64,000 nucleotides of DNA from CAVXEF01 sp963827315 (GCA_963827315.1 CAWHAL010000002.1:434001-498000), one strand, 5' to 3'; counted from the stretch's first letter, positions 19,004 to 29,500 are shown. The notes: generated by a model not told the origin, from the letters alone. Made by a program: numbers and translations.

Positions 19004-19660
19004 TTATTTGTTCAGCAGGTTTGGCTTTTTTCGTTGTCGCCATTCGGGCATTTGCTCAGGCGTTACATTCGGCCATAGGCCTTTCTTTTGGCGCCGCGCA
19101 GCGGATTCTAACTGTTTGTATTTATGATAAAAACTGTGGCGAAAGCGCACATCGGCGTATGCAAAGCCTTCGGATAGCAGAACCTCATTCAAAAATCTCC
19201 CGTCAGGCAGTTTGACATAAGCCAACAATCGGCTGTACTTGTCTCGCGTATTGTTGTTTTCATCGAGATAAACGACAACTTTCTTTCCGAGAGATAACCC
19301 CTTGGTAAACTCAGCAGCTTCCGGGCCAAAATACATAACGCCAACCTTAGGATTTTTTGTCTCCGGTGTATCGATTCCCCAGAGCCTTATCCGTGTGTGG
19401 TCGTATTTGCCGTCGGCGATGTCAATATCAAGGGTATCGCCGTCAACGACGTTTACAACGGTGAAGAGTTTGTCGTGGTATTTTTCAAAATCGCGGGTGC
19501 GTAACTGCCCTTCAGATTTGGGCTGGCGTTGGAATCTGTGTCCGACCGCGGTATGGTCAAGCCAGACAAATGCTGCTGCGATTGACGCGCACAGGATAAG
19601 GATGCTGGTTCGCCGGCGTCTGCTCATAGCGTATGTGGCTCTGGAGCTTTTTGCTGACAC
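19004..19660 (-). CDS. Thermonuclease-family (SNase-like) nuclease
   Basis: After an N-terminal membrane helix (SILILCASIAAAFVWLDHTAV, near 17-37), residues 60-200 form a staphylococcal-nuclease domain: NVVDGDTLDIDI, RLWGIDTPE with the catalytic Arg and Glu, and RDKYSRLLAYV with the second Arg. The enzyme should cleave DNA or RNA with calcium outside the cytoplasm, anchored to the membrane or secreted. It starts three bases after the aspartokinase stop, so it sits at the end of that operon, although its role there is not obvious. Confidence 0.9.
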   Translation of the reverse strand: MSAKSSRATYAMSRRRRTSILILCASIAAAFVWLDHTAVGHRFQRQPKSEGQLRTRDFEKYHDKLFTVVNVVDGDTLDIDIADGKYDHTRIRLWGIDTPETKNPKVGVMYFGPEAAEFTKGLSLGKKVVVYLDENNNTRDKYSRLLAYVKLPDGRFLNEVLLSEGFAYADVRFRHSFYHKYKQLESAARRQKKGLWPNVTPEQMPEWRQRKKPNLLNK

Positions 19661-19663
19661 AAA

Positions 19664-20908
19664 TTAACCGCTGTGTTTGGTTCGCTGCTCGGGTGGTTTG
19701 TCTAATTCGAAGGCCTGACAGACAGCATTGAGCGCTTTTTCGCCCTGGTTTTTATCGACGATACAGCTTATCCGAATTTCGCTGGTGGTAATCGAATCAA
19801 TATTCACCTTCGCTTCAGCCAGGGTGCTGAACAGTTTATCGGCTACGCCGTAGTGGGTTCGCATACCAACGCCAACGACGGAAATCTCTGCAATATCGTC
19901 GCGGACGAAGATTTTCTCGCAGTTAAGCTCTTTCTTGATTGCTTCCATCGCCTTTTTTGCAGTATTCAAATCCGAGATGTTTATTGTGAATGACAGGTTG
20001 GCCTTTTCGGTACTGATTTCTGTTTGCATAATATCGTTGACCACCACCTTGGCCTTTGCCAGATGGGCGAAGATTTTCGCAGCGTTGCCCGGCTTGTTAT
20101 CGACGCCGCCGAGGTCTATCTTGGCCATATTTTTCTGGATTGTCGCTCCCGTAACGACTACTCCTTCCATTTGCGGTGCTTCGCGCATAATTATTGTCCC
20201 TTCTTTTTCTTCGAAACTGCTTCTGACGTGAATTTTGACGTTGTATTTTTTACCGAACTCAACGGCCCTGGTGTGCATAACGCCGGCGCCGAGACTTGCC
20301 AGCTCGAGCATCTCGTCGTAGCTGATTTGGTTCATCTTCACAGCGTCTTTGAAGATTCGTGGGTCGGTCGTATAGATTCCGTCGACGTCGGTATAAATTT
20401 CGCACTCTTGGGCTTCGAGCGCCGCCGCCAAGGCCACCGCCGTCGTATCTGAGCCGCCGCGACCCAGTGTTGTTATGTTTTCATTTTCGTCTATACCCTG
20501 AAAGCCGGCAACCAGAACGATTTTGCCTTTCTCTAATTGCTGGTGGATACGCTTGGCGTCGATGCTTTTTATCTGTGCCTTTGTATGAGCGCTGTCGGTA
20601 ATCATTCGGATTTGTCCGCCGGTGAAGCTGATGGCGTCGCGGCCAGCTGCGTCAAGGGCCATCGCAAACAGCGAAACCGTTTGTTGTTCGCCGGTGCTTA
20701 AAAGCTGGTCCATCTCGCGTTCGGGCGGATTGGGGTTGAGCTCTAATGCGTCGGCGATTAGCTCATCGGTCTGTTGACCGCGGGCCGAAGCCACCACAAC
20801 GACCTGATAACCTTTATCTACCGCTTTTATCACCCACTTGGTAGCTCGGCGAATCTTCTCCGCATCAGCCACACTCGTGCCACCGAATTTTTGTACAATT
20901 ATCGCCAT
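19664..20908 (-). CDS. lysC: Aspartate kinase, monofunctional with two ACT domains
   Basis: The enzyme phosphorylates aspartate, the first step to lysine, threonine and methionine. The protein begins MAIIVQKFGGTSVAD and has the kinase core (TLGRGGSDTTAVALAAAL) and two ACT domains (about 265-335 and 345-405) for feedback control. An upstream in-frame GTG-type extension to 20947 is rejected because its codons (NHESQITN) are read from an intergenic AATCACGAACCACG repeat. The ATG at 20908 fits the family. The gene follows the apgM-like gene in the same direction. Confidence 0.95.
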   Translation of the reverse strand: MAIIVQKFGGTSVADAEKIRRATKWVIKAVDKGYQVVVVASARGQQTDELIADALELNPNPPEREMDQLLSTGEQQTVSLFAMALDAAGRDAISFTGGQIRMITDSAHTKAQIKSIDAKRIHQQLEKGKIVLVAGFQGIDENENITTLGRGGSDTTAVALAAALEAQECEIYTDVDGIYTTDPRIFKDAVKMNQISYDEMLELASLGAGVMHTRAVEFGKKYNVKIHVRSSFEEKEGTIIMREAPQMEGVVVTGATIQKNMAKIDLGGVDNKPGNAAKIFAHLAKAKVVVNDIMQTEISTEKANLSFTINISDLNTAKKAMEAIKKELNCEKIFVRDDIAEISVVGVGMRTHYGVADKLFSTLAEAKVNIDSITTSEIRISCIVDKNQGEKALNAVCQAFELDKPPEQRTKHSG

Positions 20909-20964
20909 GTTCGTGATTTGTGATTCGTGGTTCGTGATTCGATTCACGATTTACTATCCACGAT

Positions 20965-22155
20965 TCACGATTTTAAGAAATACTCCATCAGCTCCCACCC
21001 ATTTTCTATTTTGAATCCCGACTTGGCAGCGTTGGCTTCGCTAAAGCTTGTGTGCAGAACGCCGCTGACGTTGGTGCCTGCCAGGGCAAATGGTACAGCA
21101 TCCGCAGAATGCGCACCTGTTCGAATCGGCGTCGGGTGGTCCGGCATAACGAGTATTCGCCAGCTTGCGTAGTTTTGCAGGGCTTCGAACACAGGCCCGA
21201 CAACGTATTTATCAATCTGCTCAATGGCGTTTTTCTTCAGCTCGGCGTTGCCGTTATGAGATGCCTCGTCAGGTGCTTCTACATGCACGAAAACAAGGTC
21301 GTATTTGTTGAGCGCCTTTACAGCCGCGGAGCCTTTGCCTTCGTAGTTTGTGTCCACAAAGCCCGTCGCCCCAGCCACTTCTATAAGGTCGAAGCCTATA
21401 AGTTTTGCCAGCCCTCGCACCAGGTCAACCGCGGTAATGGCGGCGCCGGAAATCCCGAATCGTTTCTTGAATCGTTCCATTCGGGCCTTTTGGCCCTGTC
21501 CCCACAGCCAGATGGAACTGACTTGATTTTCACCAAGGTCTTTTCTGACTTTGTTGATGTCGTGGTCGGCGAGAAACTGCTGGGAGCGGGCCATCAAATC
21601 ATTAAGTGTCTTGGCTCCTTTGCCACGCGCCAGAATCTTTTCTATCGGTTTGCCTATGTAATCGTGCGGCGGATACGTCCGAACGTTGAACTTGACGCCT
21701 TTGAAGACCAGCAGGTGTCGATAACTGACGCCCGCGTAAAAGTGCATCTTCTCATTGCCAAATTGCTCGTTTAACTCTTTGATGAGCTGGTTGGCTTCTT
21801 CGGTGGAGATATGGCCGGCGCTGTGGTCTTCCATTTTGCCGTCGGCGATTGTGACTAAGTTGCACCTGAAGACCCAGTCGGTTGGCGACAATTCGATATC
21901 TCGTGCGACCGCCTCGATTGGCGCTCGGCCGCAGTAGTACTGGCGCGGGTCGTAACCTAATATGCTCATTTGCGCAACATCGCTGCCGGGCTCCATATCC
22001 TTGGGGATTGTTCGCACAAGTCCTTGTTTGCCCTGTGAACTGATTTTGTCCATATTAGGTTTTTGGGCGGCTTCCAGCGCGGTCTTATTGCCTAACTGCT
22101 CGATTGGCTCGTCCGCTGCGCCGTCCGGAACTATTATCGCATACTTGGTGTTCAA
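20965..22155 (-). CDS. ApgM-family phosphoglycerate mutase homologue, proposed homoserine kinase
   Basis: The protein is of the archaeal-type cofactor-independent phosphoglycerate mutase family: metal-binding start IIVPDGAADEP, nucleophile Ser in MEPGSDVAQMSILGYDP, and RAPIEAVARDI, DHSAGHIS and VHVEAPDEASHNG later on. One subfamily is annotated as a proposed homoserine kinase because it sits with threonine genes in species without thrB. Here it lies exactly between homoserine dehydrogenase and aspartokinase, which favours that role. The start is TTG at 22155 with GGAGG seven bases upstream, overlapping the hom stop as TTGA. The longer reading to 22191 has no such support. Function remains inference. 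Confidence 0.85.
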   Translation of the reverse strand: MNTKYAIIVPDGAADEPIEQLGNKTALEAAQKPNMDKISSQGKQGLVRTIPKDMEPGSDVAQMSILGYDPRQYYCGRAPIEAVARDIELSPTDWVFRCNLVTIADGKMEDHSAGHISTEEANQLIKELNEQFGNEKMHFYAGVSYRHLLVFKGVKFNVRTYPPHDYIGKPIEKILARGKGAKTLNDLMARSQQFLADHDINKVRKDLGENQVSSIWLWGQGQKARMERFKKRFGISGAAITAVDLVRGLAKLIGFDLIEVAGATGFVDTNYEGKGSAAVKALNKYDLVFVHVEAPDEASHNGNAELKKNAIEQIDKYVVGPVFEALQNYASWRILVMPDHPTPIRTGAHSADAVPFALAGTNVSGVLHTSFSEANAAKSGFKIENGWELMEYFLKS

Positions 22156-23474
22156 TCCTTGTCCTCCGGGATATCTACTATTCTTATACAAACCGGCTTA
22201 CCGCAAATGGTATCAAGTTTGGCGAGGTCTTTAAGCGCAGCCGTTACCTTGCTTTGTTTAGTTGGGTGTGTGGTTATTACCACGGGCACGGTGTTGTCAG
22301 GCCCAAGGCCCTCGTGCTGCAGCGCGCCTGATATGCTTATGGCGTTTTCCGCCAGTATCCTGCCTATCTGCGCGAATACACCGGGCTGGTCCTTCGCCAT
22401 TACTCGGATATAGAATCGGCTGACAGAATCACCGATTTTAACTATTAGCGGAACTGTTTTTTCTCTTGGTTGCAGCCGCAGCTGCCGGAATGTGGTGGCG
22501 GAATTGCCTATCGCTACGTCGATAATGTCTGCAACGACCGCGCTTGCGGTCGGCATCATCCCCGCTCCTCGGCCGTAGTATGTTACCTGTCCTACGGCGC
22601 TGCCGAATATACTGATTGCGTTGAACGAGCCGTTGACGCGGGCCAGTGAGTTGTCCTGCGCAATGAAGGATGGATGCACCCGCAGCGAAATCCTGCCGTC
22701 TTCATTTCTCTGTCCAATAGCCAGTAATTTCAGACAGTAGCCCATTTCACCGCCGAAGCGGATGTCATCTTTTGAGATGTTCTCGATACCTTCGACGTAT
22801 ATATCTTCGAGTGTAATTTCGTACCCGAAGGCGATGGAAGCTAAGATGGCCAGCTTATGCGCACTGTCGACGCCGTTGATATCGAGCGTCGGGTCGGCCT
22901 CGGCGAAGCCTCGTTCCTGTGCCGCTGCCAGCGCTTCAGAGAAGTCCTCATTCTTGCTGCTCATATTTGAGAGAATGTAGTTGCAGGTCCCGTTTACGAT
23001 GCCGTACATCGCCCTGATTTCGTTGGCTGATAGTCCCGTTCGCAGCCCCGAGATAATCGGCACGCCCGCTGCGCAGCTCGCCTCAAAGGCTATACACCGC
23101 CCGTTTTCGCGAGCCGCTTTGTAGAGTTCGTTTCCACACTCAGCCAGCAGGGCTTTATTTGCGGTAACGACGTCTTTGCCGGCCCGCAGCATCTTAAGCT
23201 GAATCTCCTTCGCTGCGTCGGTTCCGCCGACTAATTCAACGCCTATCTTGATGCCCTTGTCGTTCAGCAACACATTCAGGTCGTCTGTGAGTACACCGGC
23301 CGGCAGTTTTACAGGCCGCCGTGATTGCGTATCGATATCGACCACACAGCCAAGTTCGAGGCGCAGCCCCGTCTTGGCCGCTATTGAATCAGCTTTTTCG
23401 AGTATCAGTTTTGCCGCTCCGCAGCCCACCGTGCCAAACCCGACAATCCCGACTTTTACAGTTCTTTCAGCCAT
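22152..23474 (-). CDS. hom: Homoserine dehydrogenase
   Basis: The 440-residue enzyme has an NAD(P)-binding domain (KVGIVGFGTVGCGAAKL), the catalytic domain (VVTANKALLAECG, SCAAGVPIISGLR, NGTCNYILSNM, GFAEADPTLDINGVDSAHKL) and a C-terminal ACT domain from about 350 (FYIRVMAKDQPGVFAQIG). It reduces aspartate semialdehyde to homoserine. It is the first gene of the leftward operon hom - apgM-like - lysC - nuclease, with coupled translation to the second gene. No amino-acid riboswitch or attenuator was recognised upstream. Confidence 0.96.
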   Translation of the reverse strand: MAERTVKVGIVGFGTVGCGAAKLILEKADSIAAKTGLRLELGCVVDIDTQSRRPVKLPAGVLTDDLNVLLNDKGIKIGVELVGGTDAAKEIQLKMLRAGKDVVTANKALLAECGNELYKAARENGRCIAFEASCAAGVPIISGLRTGLSANEIRAMYGIVNGTCNYILSNMSSKNEDFSEALAAAQERGFAEADPTLDINGVDSAHKLAILASIAFGYEITLEDIYVEGIENISKDDIRFGGEMGYCLKLLAIGQRNEDGRISLRVHPSFIAQDNSLARVNGSFNAISIFGSAVGQVTYYGRGAGMMPTASAVVADIIDVAIGNSATTFRQLRLQPREKTVPLIVKIGDSVSRFYIRVMAKDQPGVFAQIGRILAENAISISGALQHEGLGPDNTVPVVITTHPTKQSKVTAALKDLAKLDTICGKPVCIRIVDIPEDKD

Positions 23475-23647
23475 ATCTCGCCCTTGGCAGTTTTTAACTA
23501 TAAATTACACACACTTTGATTTCTTTGTTCTTTGGATGTAACCTGCGTAGCCAATGGTTTATAATTTATCGATAATCAATAGTCAATAGTTCATTGTCGC
23601 AGCCAGAGAAAAACCGGCAAATTGAGAACTCAAGCCGAATAATTTGG

Positions 23648-23727
23648 TATAATTACAGGATGGCCCTGTACCGTACGGTGCAGGGTAGGGTTTCAAAGTA
23701 GAATACCACGTGGGGTATCCTACGTGG
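23648..23727 (+). promoter_or_regulatory. -10 box and two leader hairpins before the radical SAM gene
   Basis: TATAAT lies at 23648-23653, with no good -35 at the normal distance. Downstream, 23664-23685 is a 22-base palindrome (CCCTG-T-ACCGT against ACGGT-G-CAGGG). At 23706-23727, CCACGT pairs with ACGTGG around a 10-base loop. Both lie in the predicted leader, the second only four bases before the GGGG/TTG start region, so they could be operators or a translation control element. Confidence 0.45.
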
Positions 23728-23740
23728 AGCGGGGCTTGAA

Positions 23741-24712
23741 TTGAAAGTTCAGTGCGAATTATGTCCTAAAGGCTGCGTGATTGCGCCGGGCCAGAGTGGC
23801 GAGTGCCGCGTCAGAATCAATGTCGATGGTCTGCTCCGGAGTGTCGTGTACGGGTATCCCTGTTCCATTAATATCGACCCCGTTGAGAAAAAGCCCCTTT
23901 TTCATTTTCTGCCCGGCACTAAAACTTTTTCTCTGGCCACTGTCGGCTGCAACCTTCACTGCAAAAACTGCCAGAACTGGGAAATCTCACAGGCCAATCC
24001 CGAGGATAGTACGGCCTTTTTCTGCCCCCCTGAGAAACTTGTCGCTCTTGCCATGGCCAATCAGTGCCCATCCATAGCTTACACCTATACAGACCCCGTC
24101 ATTTATTATGAATATACTTATGACAGCTCAAAGCTGGCAAGGGCCGCTGGTATCCGCAATACCCTTGTTAGCGCCGGTTACATAAATCAAAAACCCTGGA
24201 AGGAACTCCTCCAATATGTGGATGCGGCCAGAATAGACTTGAAAGCAATTTCCGAAGATTTTTACAGAGAGGTTTGTGGCGCAACGTTAAAACCTGTGCT
24301 GGATGCCCTTGTAATTGCAAAGGAAAGCGGCATAGAGCTGGAAGTCATACACCTGATTATCCCGACTTTAAATGACAGGCCGCAGGATTTACGTCAACTT
24401 GTCCGCTGGATAAAGGCAAATCTCGGCGTCGATACCCCTTTGCATTTTAGCCGATTTTTCCCTCAATACAAATTGCAGCACCTGCCTCCGACTTCAGCGG
24501 AAACGCTCGATATGGCCCGCCAGATAGCGATGGCTGAAGGAATGCAATACGTCTATATCGGTAACATCTCCAGCCGAGAAGGCCAGAACACTTATTGTCC
24601 CGGCTGCAGAAAACTTCTGATTGAACGCAGCGGCTACACCATTCTGCAGAACCGGCTCAAAGAAGGCCGCTGTCCGGATTGCGGCCAGATTATTTACGGA
24701 GTCTGGAAATGA
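23741..24712 (+). CDS. amrS: AmmeMemoRadiSam system radical SAM enzyme
   Basis: The 323-residue protein carries the radical SAM cluster motif CNLHCKNC (CX3CX2C), two Cys pairs at the N-terminus (CELCPKGC) and a C-terminal zinc-ribbon-like set (CPGC, CPDCG). The sequence SQANPEDS..PPEKLVALA and AYTYTDPVIYYEY are typical of the AmrS family. The chemical reaction of this system is unknown. The start is TTG at 23741, with GGAGC about ten bases upstream; no ATG is available before the conserved CELC. It leads an operon with overlapping genes for the Memo/AMMECR1 partner proteins. Confidence 0.93.
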   Translation: MKVQCELCPKGCVIAPGQSGECRVRINVDGLLRSVVYGYPCSINIDPVEKKPLFHFLPGTKTFSLATVGCNLHCKNCQNWEISQANPEDSTAFFCPPEKLVALAMANQCPSIAYTYTDPVIYYEYTYDSSKLARAAGIRNTLVSAGYINQKPWKELLQYVDAARIDLKAISEDFYREVCGATLKPVLDALVIAKESGIELEVIHLIIPTLNDRPQDLRQLVRWIKANLGVDTPLHFSRFFPQYKLQHLPPTSAETLDMARQIAMAEGMQYVYIGNISSREGQNTYCPGCRKLLIERSGYTILQNRLKEGRCPDCGQIIYGVWK

Positions 24713-24891
24713 CACGCAGAGAATTCATTCATAAATTGATGGCGTTTGGAGCGGCGGTCATCATAGGTACTTCCTGGCTTGCCAAAAAGGCTGTGCCTCG
24801 CAAATTCCTGTGGGCAGTCGGACTCAAAAAATATCCCGGCTCATTAAAACCCCTGTCAGATATTCAAAAACAAAGTAAATGGAGCGGCTAA
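24709..24891 (+). CDS. Small Tat-signal/membrane protein of the AmmeMemoRadiSam operon
   Basis: The ATG at 24709 overlaps the stop of the radical SAM gene as ATGA, so translation is coupled. The 60-residue product begins MTRREFIHKLMAFGAAVIIG, a twin-arginine-type signal with a hydrophobic core, and ends in a short basic tail. A longer reading from 24679 runs over the upstream gene and is rejected. It may be a Tat-exported or membrane-anchored accessory subunit. The tail (KYPGSLKPLSDIQKQSKWSG) contains no cofactor motif. Confidence 0.75.
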   Translation: MTRREFIHKLMAFGAAVIIGTSWLAKKAVPRKFLWAVGLKKYPGSLKPLSDIQKQSKWSG

Positions 24892-24893
24892 TT

Positions 24894-26519
24894 ATGAACA
24901 AGCAGATAAAGAAAATCCCCCAATTATTATTTTGGCAGGTGCTTTTGTTATTGTGTGTTACTGCCCTGATTTCTTGCAAAGCGCCTGCTCCTAAACCAAC
25001 CGTTGCGATTAAAGAGGTTGCTGTGCCTAAAGAGGAAAAAGTTGCCGAGCCTAATAAAGAAAAGGCTGCCGGACCCCCTGAGAGAGTTGTTTTGCGTTCG
25101 ACTCTTGCGGGTAGCTGGTATCCTGCTGACGCTGAAGGATTGAACAGGCAAATCGCCGGCTTTTTCGAAAAAGCTGATGTCAAGCCGGTGAATAACGTTA
25201 TTGCGATGATTTTGCCGCACGCAGGCTACTCGTTCTCGGGCCAGACCGCTGCCTTTGGACCCGCAGCCACTACCAAAAAGTATAAACGAATCGTTGTCAT
25301 CGGCCCCAGTCATCGCGTCCCTATGGAGGATGTGCTCAGTGTGCCTGCGGCAACCCATTATGAAACACCCCTCGGACAGATACCTCTTGATTTGGAATTT
25401 ATAGGTAGCCTCCTGAAGTATTCACTTTTTCAGAATGTGCCGCGGGTGAACGAGCTTGAGCACAGTGTTCAGATAGAGCTGCCGCTGTTGCAATACAAGC
25501 AGCGGGATTTTAAGCTCGTTCCGATTGTTGCCGGCGACTGCTCTGCGGAGACGATTAAAAAGGCAGCTTCAATTCTCAAAAGTTTGGTGGATGACGAAAC
25601 CCTTGTGGTTGCAAGTTCAGATTTTACACATTATGGCCGAAACTACGGCTACGTGCCGTTTACGGAAAACATACCCGAGCAAATCAAAAAGCTCGATATG
25701 GGTGCTTACGAGTATATCGCCAACTTGGACAGCAAAGGTTTTCTGGATTACAGGCTCAGAACCGGTACGACAATATGTGGTTATATTCCAATTGCAATAT
25801 TGCTTTCGATGATGGATAAATCGGCCGAGGTGAAGCTTCTGAAGTATGCCACTTCCGGTGAGATTACAGGCGATTTCAGTAATTCAGTAAGTTATTTGTC
25901 CGTTGCTTTTTCCGGCACCTGGAGAGGTTCTCCGCCGCTGGCACCTGCTGAGAGCGTATCTAAACTCACCGAGCGGGACAAAAAGCAGCTTCTGGTCTTG
26001 GCTCGTGGGTCGATAGTTTCTTTCTTGGAATGGCGTAAAGTCCCGACGGCAGCGGACCTGAATGTTGAAGTTACTGAGGCTATGAAACAGCCTCGCGCAG
26101 CATTTGTTACGCTCAAGCAGAATTCTCAGCTCAGAGGCTGCATAGGTGACATCTTTCCGCGTCAGCCTTTATATATGTCGGTTATTTCCAACGCCGTTAA
26201 CGCCGCTGTCAATGATTGGCGTTTTTCTCCGGTTACGAAAGACCAGTGCGATAGTCTTGATATCGAGATTTCCGCCCTGACGACACCTGCCCCCATTACC
26301 TTACCCGACCAGATTCGAATCGGTATCGACGGCGTCGTGTTGCGTAAGGACGGACACTCGGCTGTATTTTTGCCTCAGGTTGCGCCGGAGCAGAACTGGA
26401 ATCTGGAGCAGATGCTCACCCAATTATCTTTGAAGGCAGGTCTGCCTGCTGATGCTTGGAAACAGGGTGCAAGTTTCTTGGTCTTTCAAGCCGAGGTATT
26501 CGGTGAGGACCGCAAATGA
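24894..26519 (+). CDS. Lipoprotein fusion of Memo (AmrB) and AMMECR1 (AmrA) domains
   Basis: A lipoprotein signal (QVLLLLCVTALISC, lipobox L-I-S-C) is followed by a Pro/Lys/Glu linker, a Memo domain (about 65-340) and an AMMECR1 domain (about 365-540, signature LRGCIG). Memo metal-site positions seem present: His in LPHAGYSFSG, His in GPSHRV, Asp/His in SSDFTHYG, Cys in GTTICGYIP. The two partners are often separate genes and usually lack a signal; here they are fused and predicted to sit on the outside of the inner membrane or on the outer membrane. The ATG at 24894 has GGAG nine bases upstream and follows the small Tat gene after two bases. Confidence 0.92.
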   Translation: MNKQIKKIPQLLFWQVLLLLCVTALISCKAPAPKPTVAIKEVAVPKEEKVAEPNKEKAAGPPERVVLRSTLAGSWYPADAEGLNRQIAGFFEKADVKPVNNVIAMILPHAGYSFSGQTAAFGPAATTKKYKRIVVIGPSHRVPMEDVLSVPAATHYETPLGQIPLDLEFIGSLLKYSLFQNVPRVNELEHSVQIELPLLQYKQRDFKLVPIVAGDCSAETIKKAASILKSLVDDETLVVASSDFTHYGRNYGYVPFTENIPEQIKKLDMGAYEYIANLDSKGFLDYRLRTGTTICGYIPIAILLSMMDKSAEVKLLKYATSGEITGDFSNSVSYLSVAFSGTWRGSPPLAPAESVSKLTERDKKQLLVLARGSIVSFLEWRKVPTAADLNVEVTEAMKQPRAAFVTLKQNSQLRGCIGDIFPRQPLYMSVISNAVNAAVNDWRFSPVTKDQCDSLDIEISALTTPAPITLPDQIRIGIDGVVLRKDGHSAVFLPQVAPEQNWNLEQMLTQLSLKAGLPADAWKQGASFLVFQAEVFGEDRK

Positions 26520-29500
26520 AATTCGCCCGCCGACTCCTTATATTTAGTTACGGCCTGTTTACCATTGCAGCCCAGACCTTGCTTTTTCGCGAGTTTATCA
26601 CCACTTTCGAAGGCAACGACATAAGCGTTGGCATATTCTTTGCTTCGTGGTTTTTATGGGTTGGGCTGGGGGCGATAATCGTTTATAGAGCCGAAGGCTT
26701 TGCCGAAAAGTTGCTCAAAAACGTAGACCTTTGGCTCTTGTGTTATCTGCCGGCTTTTATCATCGAGTTGATATTGATTATTCAGGCACGCCGGCTGGCC
26801 GGTGTCGAATCGTATGCCCTGCTGTCCATACGAACCATTGTGCTCTTGGCGATAGTGGTCAATGCCCCTGTCAGCGCCATCACGGGGTTGTTGTTCCCTG
26901 TTCTTTGCCGGTGGATTCAGCAGGACCGGCAGCTCCCTGTTTCTCGTGTTTATATTATGGAAGCTGCAGGAAGTTTCCTCGGCGGCCTCGGCGTAACGGT
27001 GCTTTTATCTTTCGGCCTGAGTCTGGCAAAGATTTTTTTCATACTTGCCTTTATTCTCTCGACATCGGTATTTTTAGTTGAGATTGCCGCAGCAGGGCAG
27101 AATTCAAAATTAAAAATCAGAGTGAGACTTGCATTTTTACTGCCGCTTTGTGTCCTGCTTTGCCTTTTCCTCGGCGCTGATAAGCCATTAATGCGTTCGC
27201 TGCGTATCGTAAAATGGACTAAACTGCTTCCAAAAGAAGCCCTGACGGGTTCTTTCCAAACGGCTCAAGCCGAATATCTCTATGGAGTTTATCAAGACCA
27301 GTGGATAGCTGTTCGTCAGGGCAGTGTCAGTGAAGTTCTGCCCGATGAAAGTACAGCCGGCCGGATAGCGGCCATTAGCCTCTGTCAGAATCCTCAGGCC
27401 CGTAGCGTCTTGGTGATAGGCTCAGGCCTCGGGCTTTGCCGTCAGTTGCTCCATTTGCCGCAGATAGAACATCTAACCTGGACGCATTGCGACGGCGAAT
27501 ATGTGCGAAAAGTTGAAGGCTTTATACCTCCGCAGCTTCGAATAAATGACAAACGATTCTACCGCTACGATGGTGACGTTCGTCCGCTGCTCGCGCAACA
27601 GAGTCGTTACTATGATATAGTGATACTGAATTTGCCTGATGCGACCAGTTCGGTTCTGAATCGTTATTACACCTGCCAGTTCTATAGCCGCCTTAAGGAG
27701 TCATTGAAGCCCGATGGTGTTTTGGCGGTCCGTGTGGCAGGTGGAGAAAATATTATGGGCACCGAGCTGGTCAATCTCGGTGCCTCGACGAAGCTGACGC
27801 TCGAAAAGGTCTTTTCGCGGCTTGTTCTGGTACCGGGCGATAATACGTGGTTCATCGCATCTGATTCCGCAAACCTCTCTGGCGACCCCGGCACATTGCG
27901 GGATCGCTTTGCTGCGATACCGGCTGCCGCTGATATCTTTCCGCCGGCTGGTTTACTTTCTGTCTATCTGCCTGACCGTGCTGCTTTGGCTCTGAAGTGG
28001 TATGATAGCGCGGATTTGCCGCAGGACCTGCTGGTCAATCGCGATTCGAGGCCTTTGACGCACTTGTACAGTTTGTTGCTCGCCGCCAAACAGTCCGGCT
28101 CGCCGGTCGCAAGATTTGTCAAGCACCTCGCTTTGGCCGGCCCCTTGGTATTTTTCATCCCCGTCTTGGTCTTTGTAGTTTTGCGGCTGATTTACATCCT
28201 GCGATTGTCGGGCCGCGGTAGTCTCAGCAGTTTCGACAGCTCCTTTCTGGTATTCTCAGCCGGCGCAGTTAGCATCGGCATTGTTATTGTTCTTATGTAT
28301 TTGTATCAGACCTGCTTCGGCTCACTCTATCTGCATGTCGGAGCCGTCTCATCTTTGTTTATGGTGGGTTTAACAGCCGGTGCAATGCTGATTTCATATC
28401 TTTTGGGCCGTCGTTCAAATCACCGGTCACCAGTTACCAGTTACCAGTTTGTCGTGATATTTGTGAATGCACTGGTTCTCGGCGCGATTATTTTTTGGCC
28501 GGCTGAAAACTGGACGCATCTTATCTTTGGCGCCGCATTTGTTATATGTGGTTTGTGTACTGGCTGCTATTTTCCGTTGGCTGCCCGCCAGCTTGCCGAC
28601 TCAGGGTTTGAGACGGGCCTCGCCGCTGGCAAGCTCGAGGCCGCCGACCATTTTGGCGCCTGTGCCGGTGGATTACTTACAAGTCTTATACTTGTCCCTG
28701 TGCTCGGCACTGCCCTGACGCTGGTTATTTTTATTTCGCTGCTTGTTGCCAATGTGCCCCCTGCGCTGCTGCGACTATATGGGCGTCAGCCTTTCGAGTT
28801 CCAAGTTTCAGATTTCAAACTTCGTTTTCGCAGGTTCGGCTACATCTTGTTCGGCATTGCGGTGACGGTTGTTTTATGTTCGAATCTGCTCGTTGGTGCT
28901 GCTGCTCAGGTGCGACCGGTCCTGCCGAGGCAGGCGGCTCAGGTCTTGGCGGGTCAGTTACGTCTCGAGCAGGCTGCCGCCTTTCTGCCCGAAAATACCC
29001 AAAAAATCGGATATTTTAGGACCTACACGGATAAAGGGGAATTAGCCGGTTACATATTCAGCTCACAGGATTTGGCTCCTGAGGTTCATGGTTTTGGTGG
29101 GGCGATGAATCTTGCCGTTTATGTGGATGCTTCCGGTAAATTGATTGACTTCCACATAGTGCAGTCCGCTGAGACGCCTTCGTACCTCGAGCTTCTGGAC
29201 CGCTGGTGCAAAAATCTCACCGGCCGTAAGCTTTTTCAGCCCGATGCTTTTGCCGATGTTGATACGGTAACCGGTGCCACTATAAGCTCCCAGGCCATTC
29301 TTTCAGCCCTGCAGAACTCCGGCCAAAGGTTCGCTGCGCAGGTTCTCGGTTTATCTGGCAGGTCTCTCGAAGCTAAGACTAAGTGGGCTCGTTTCCTGCC
29401 CGATGAACGCGGGACATATCTGATTGTCGCTTTTGCGCTTGCTTTGATTGTTATATTCCGCGGCGGATTCTGGCTTAGATTGCTTGTACTATCGTTGAAT

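Noticed and set aside
18933..19127. Frames encoding QNKPNQTQFQKG-like peptides
   Set aside because: They are translations of dispersed AAACCCAAT repeats, without start signals.
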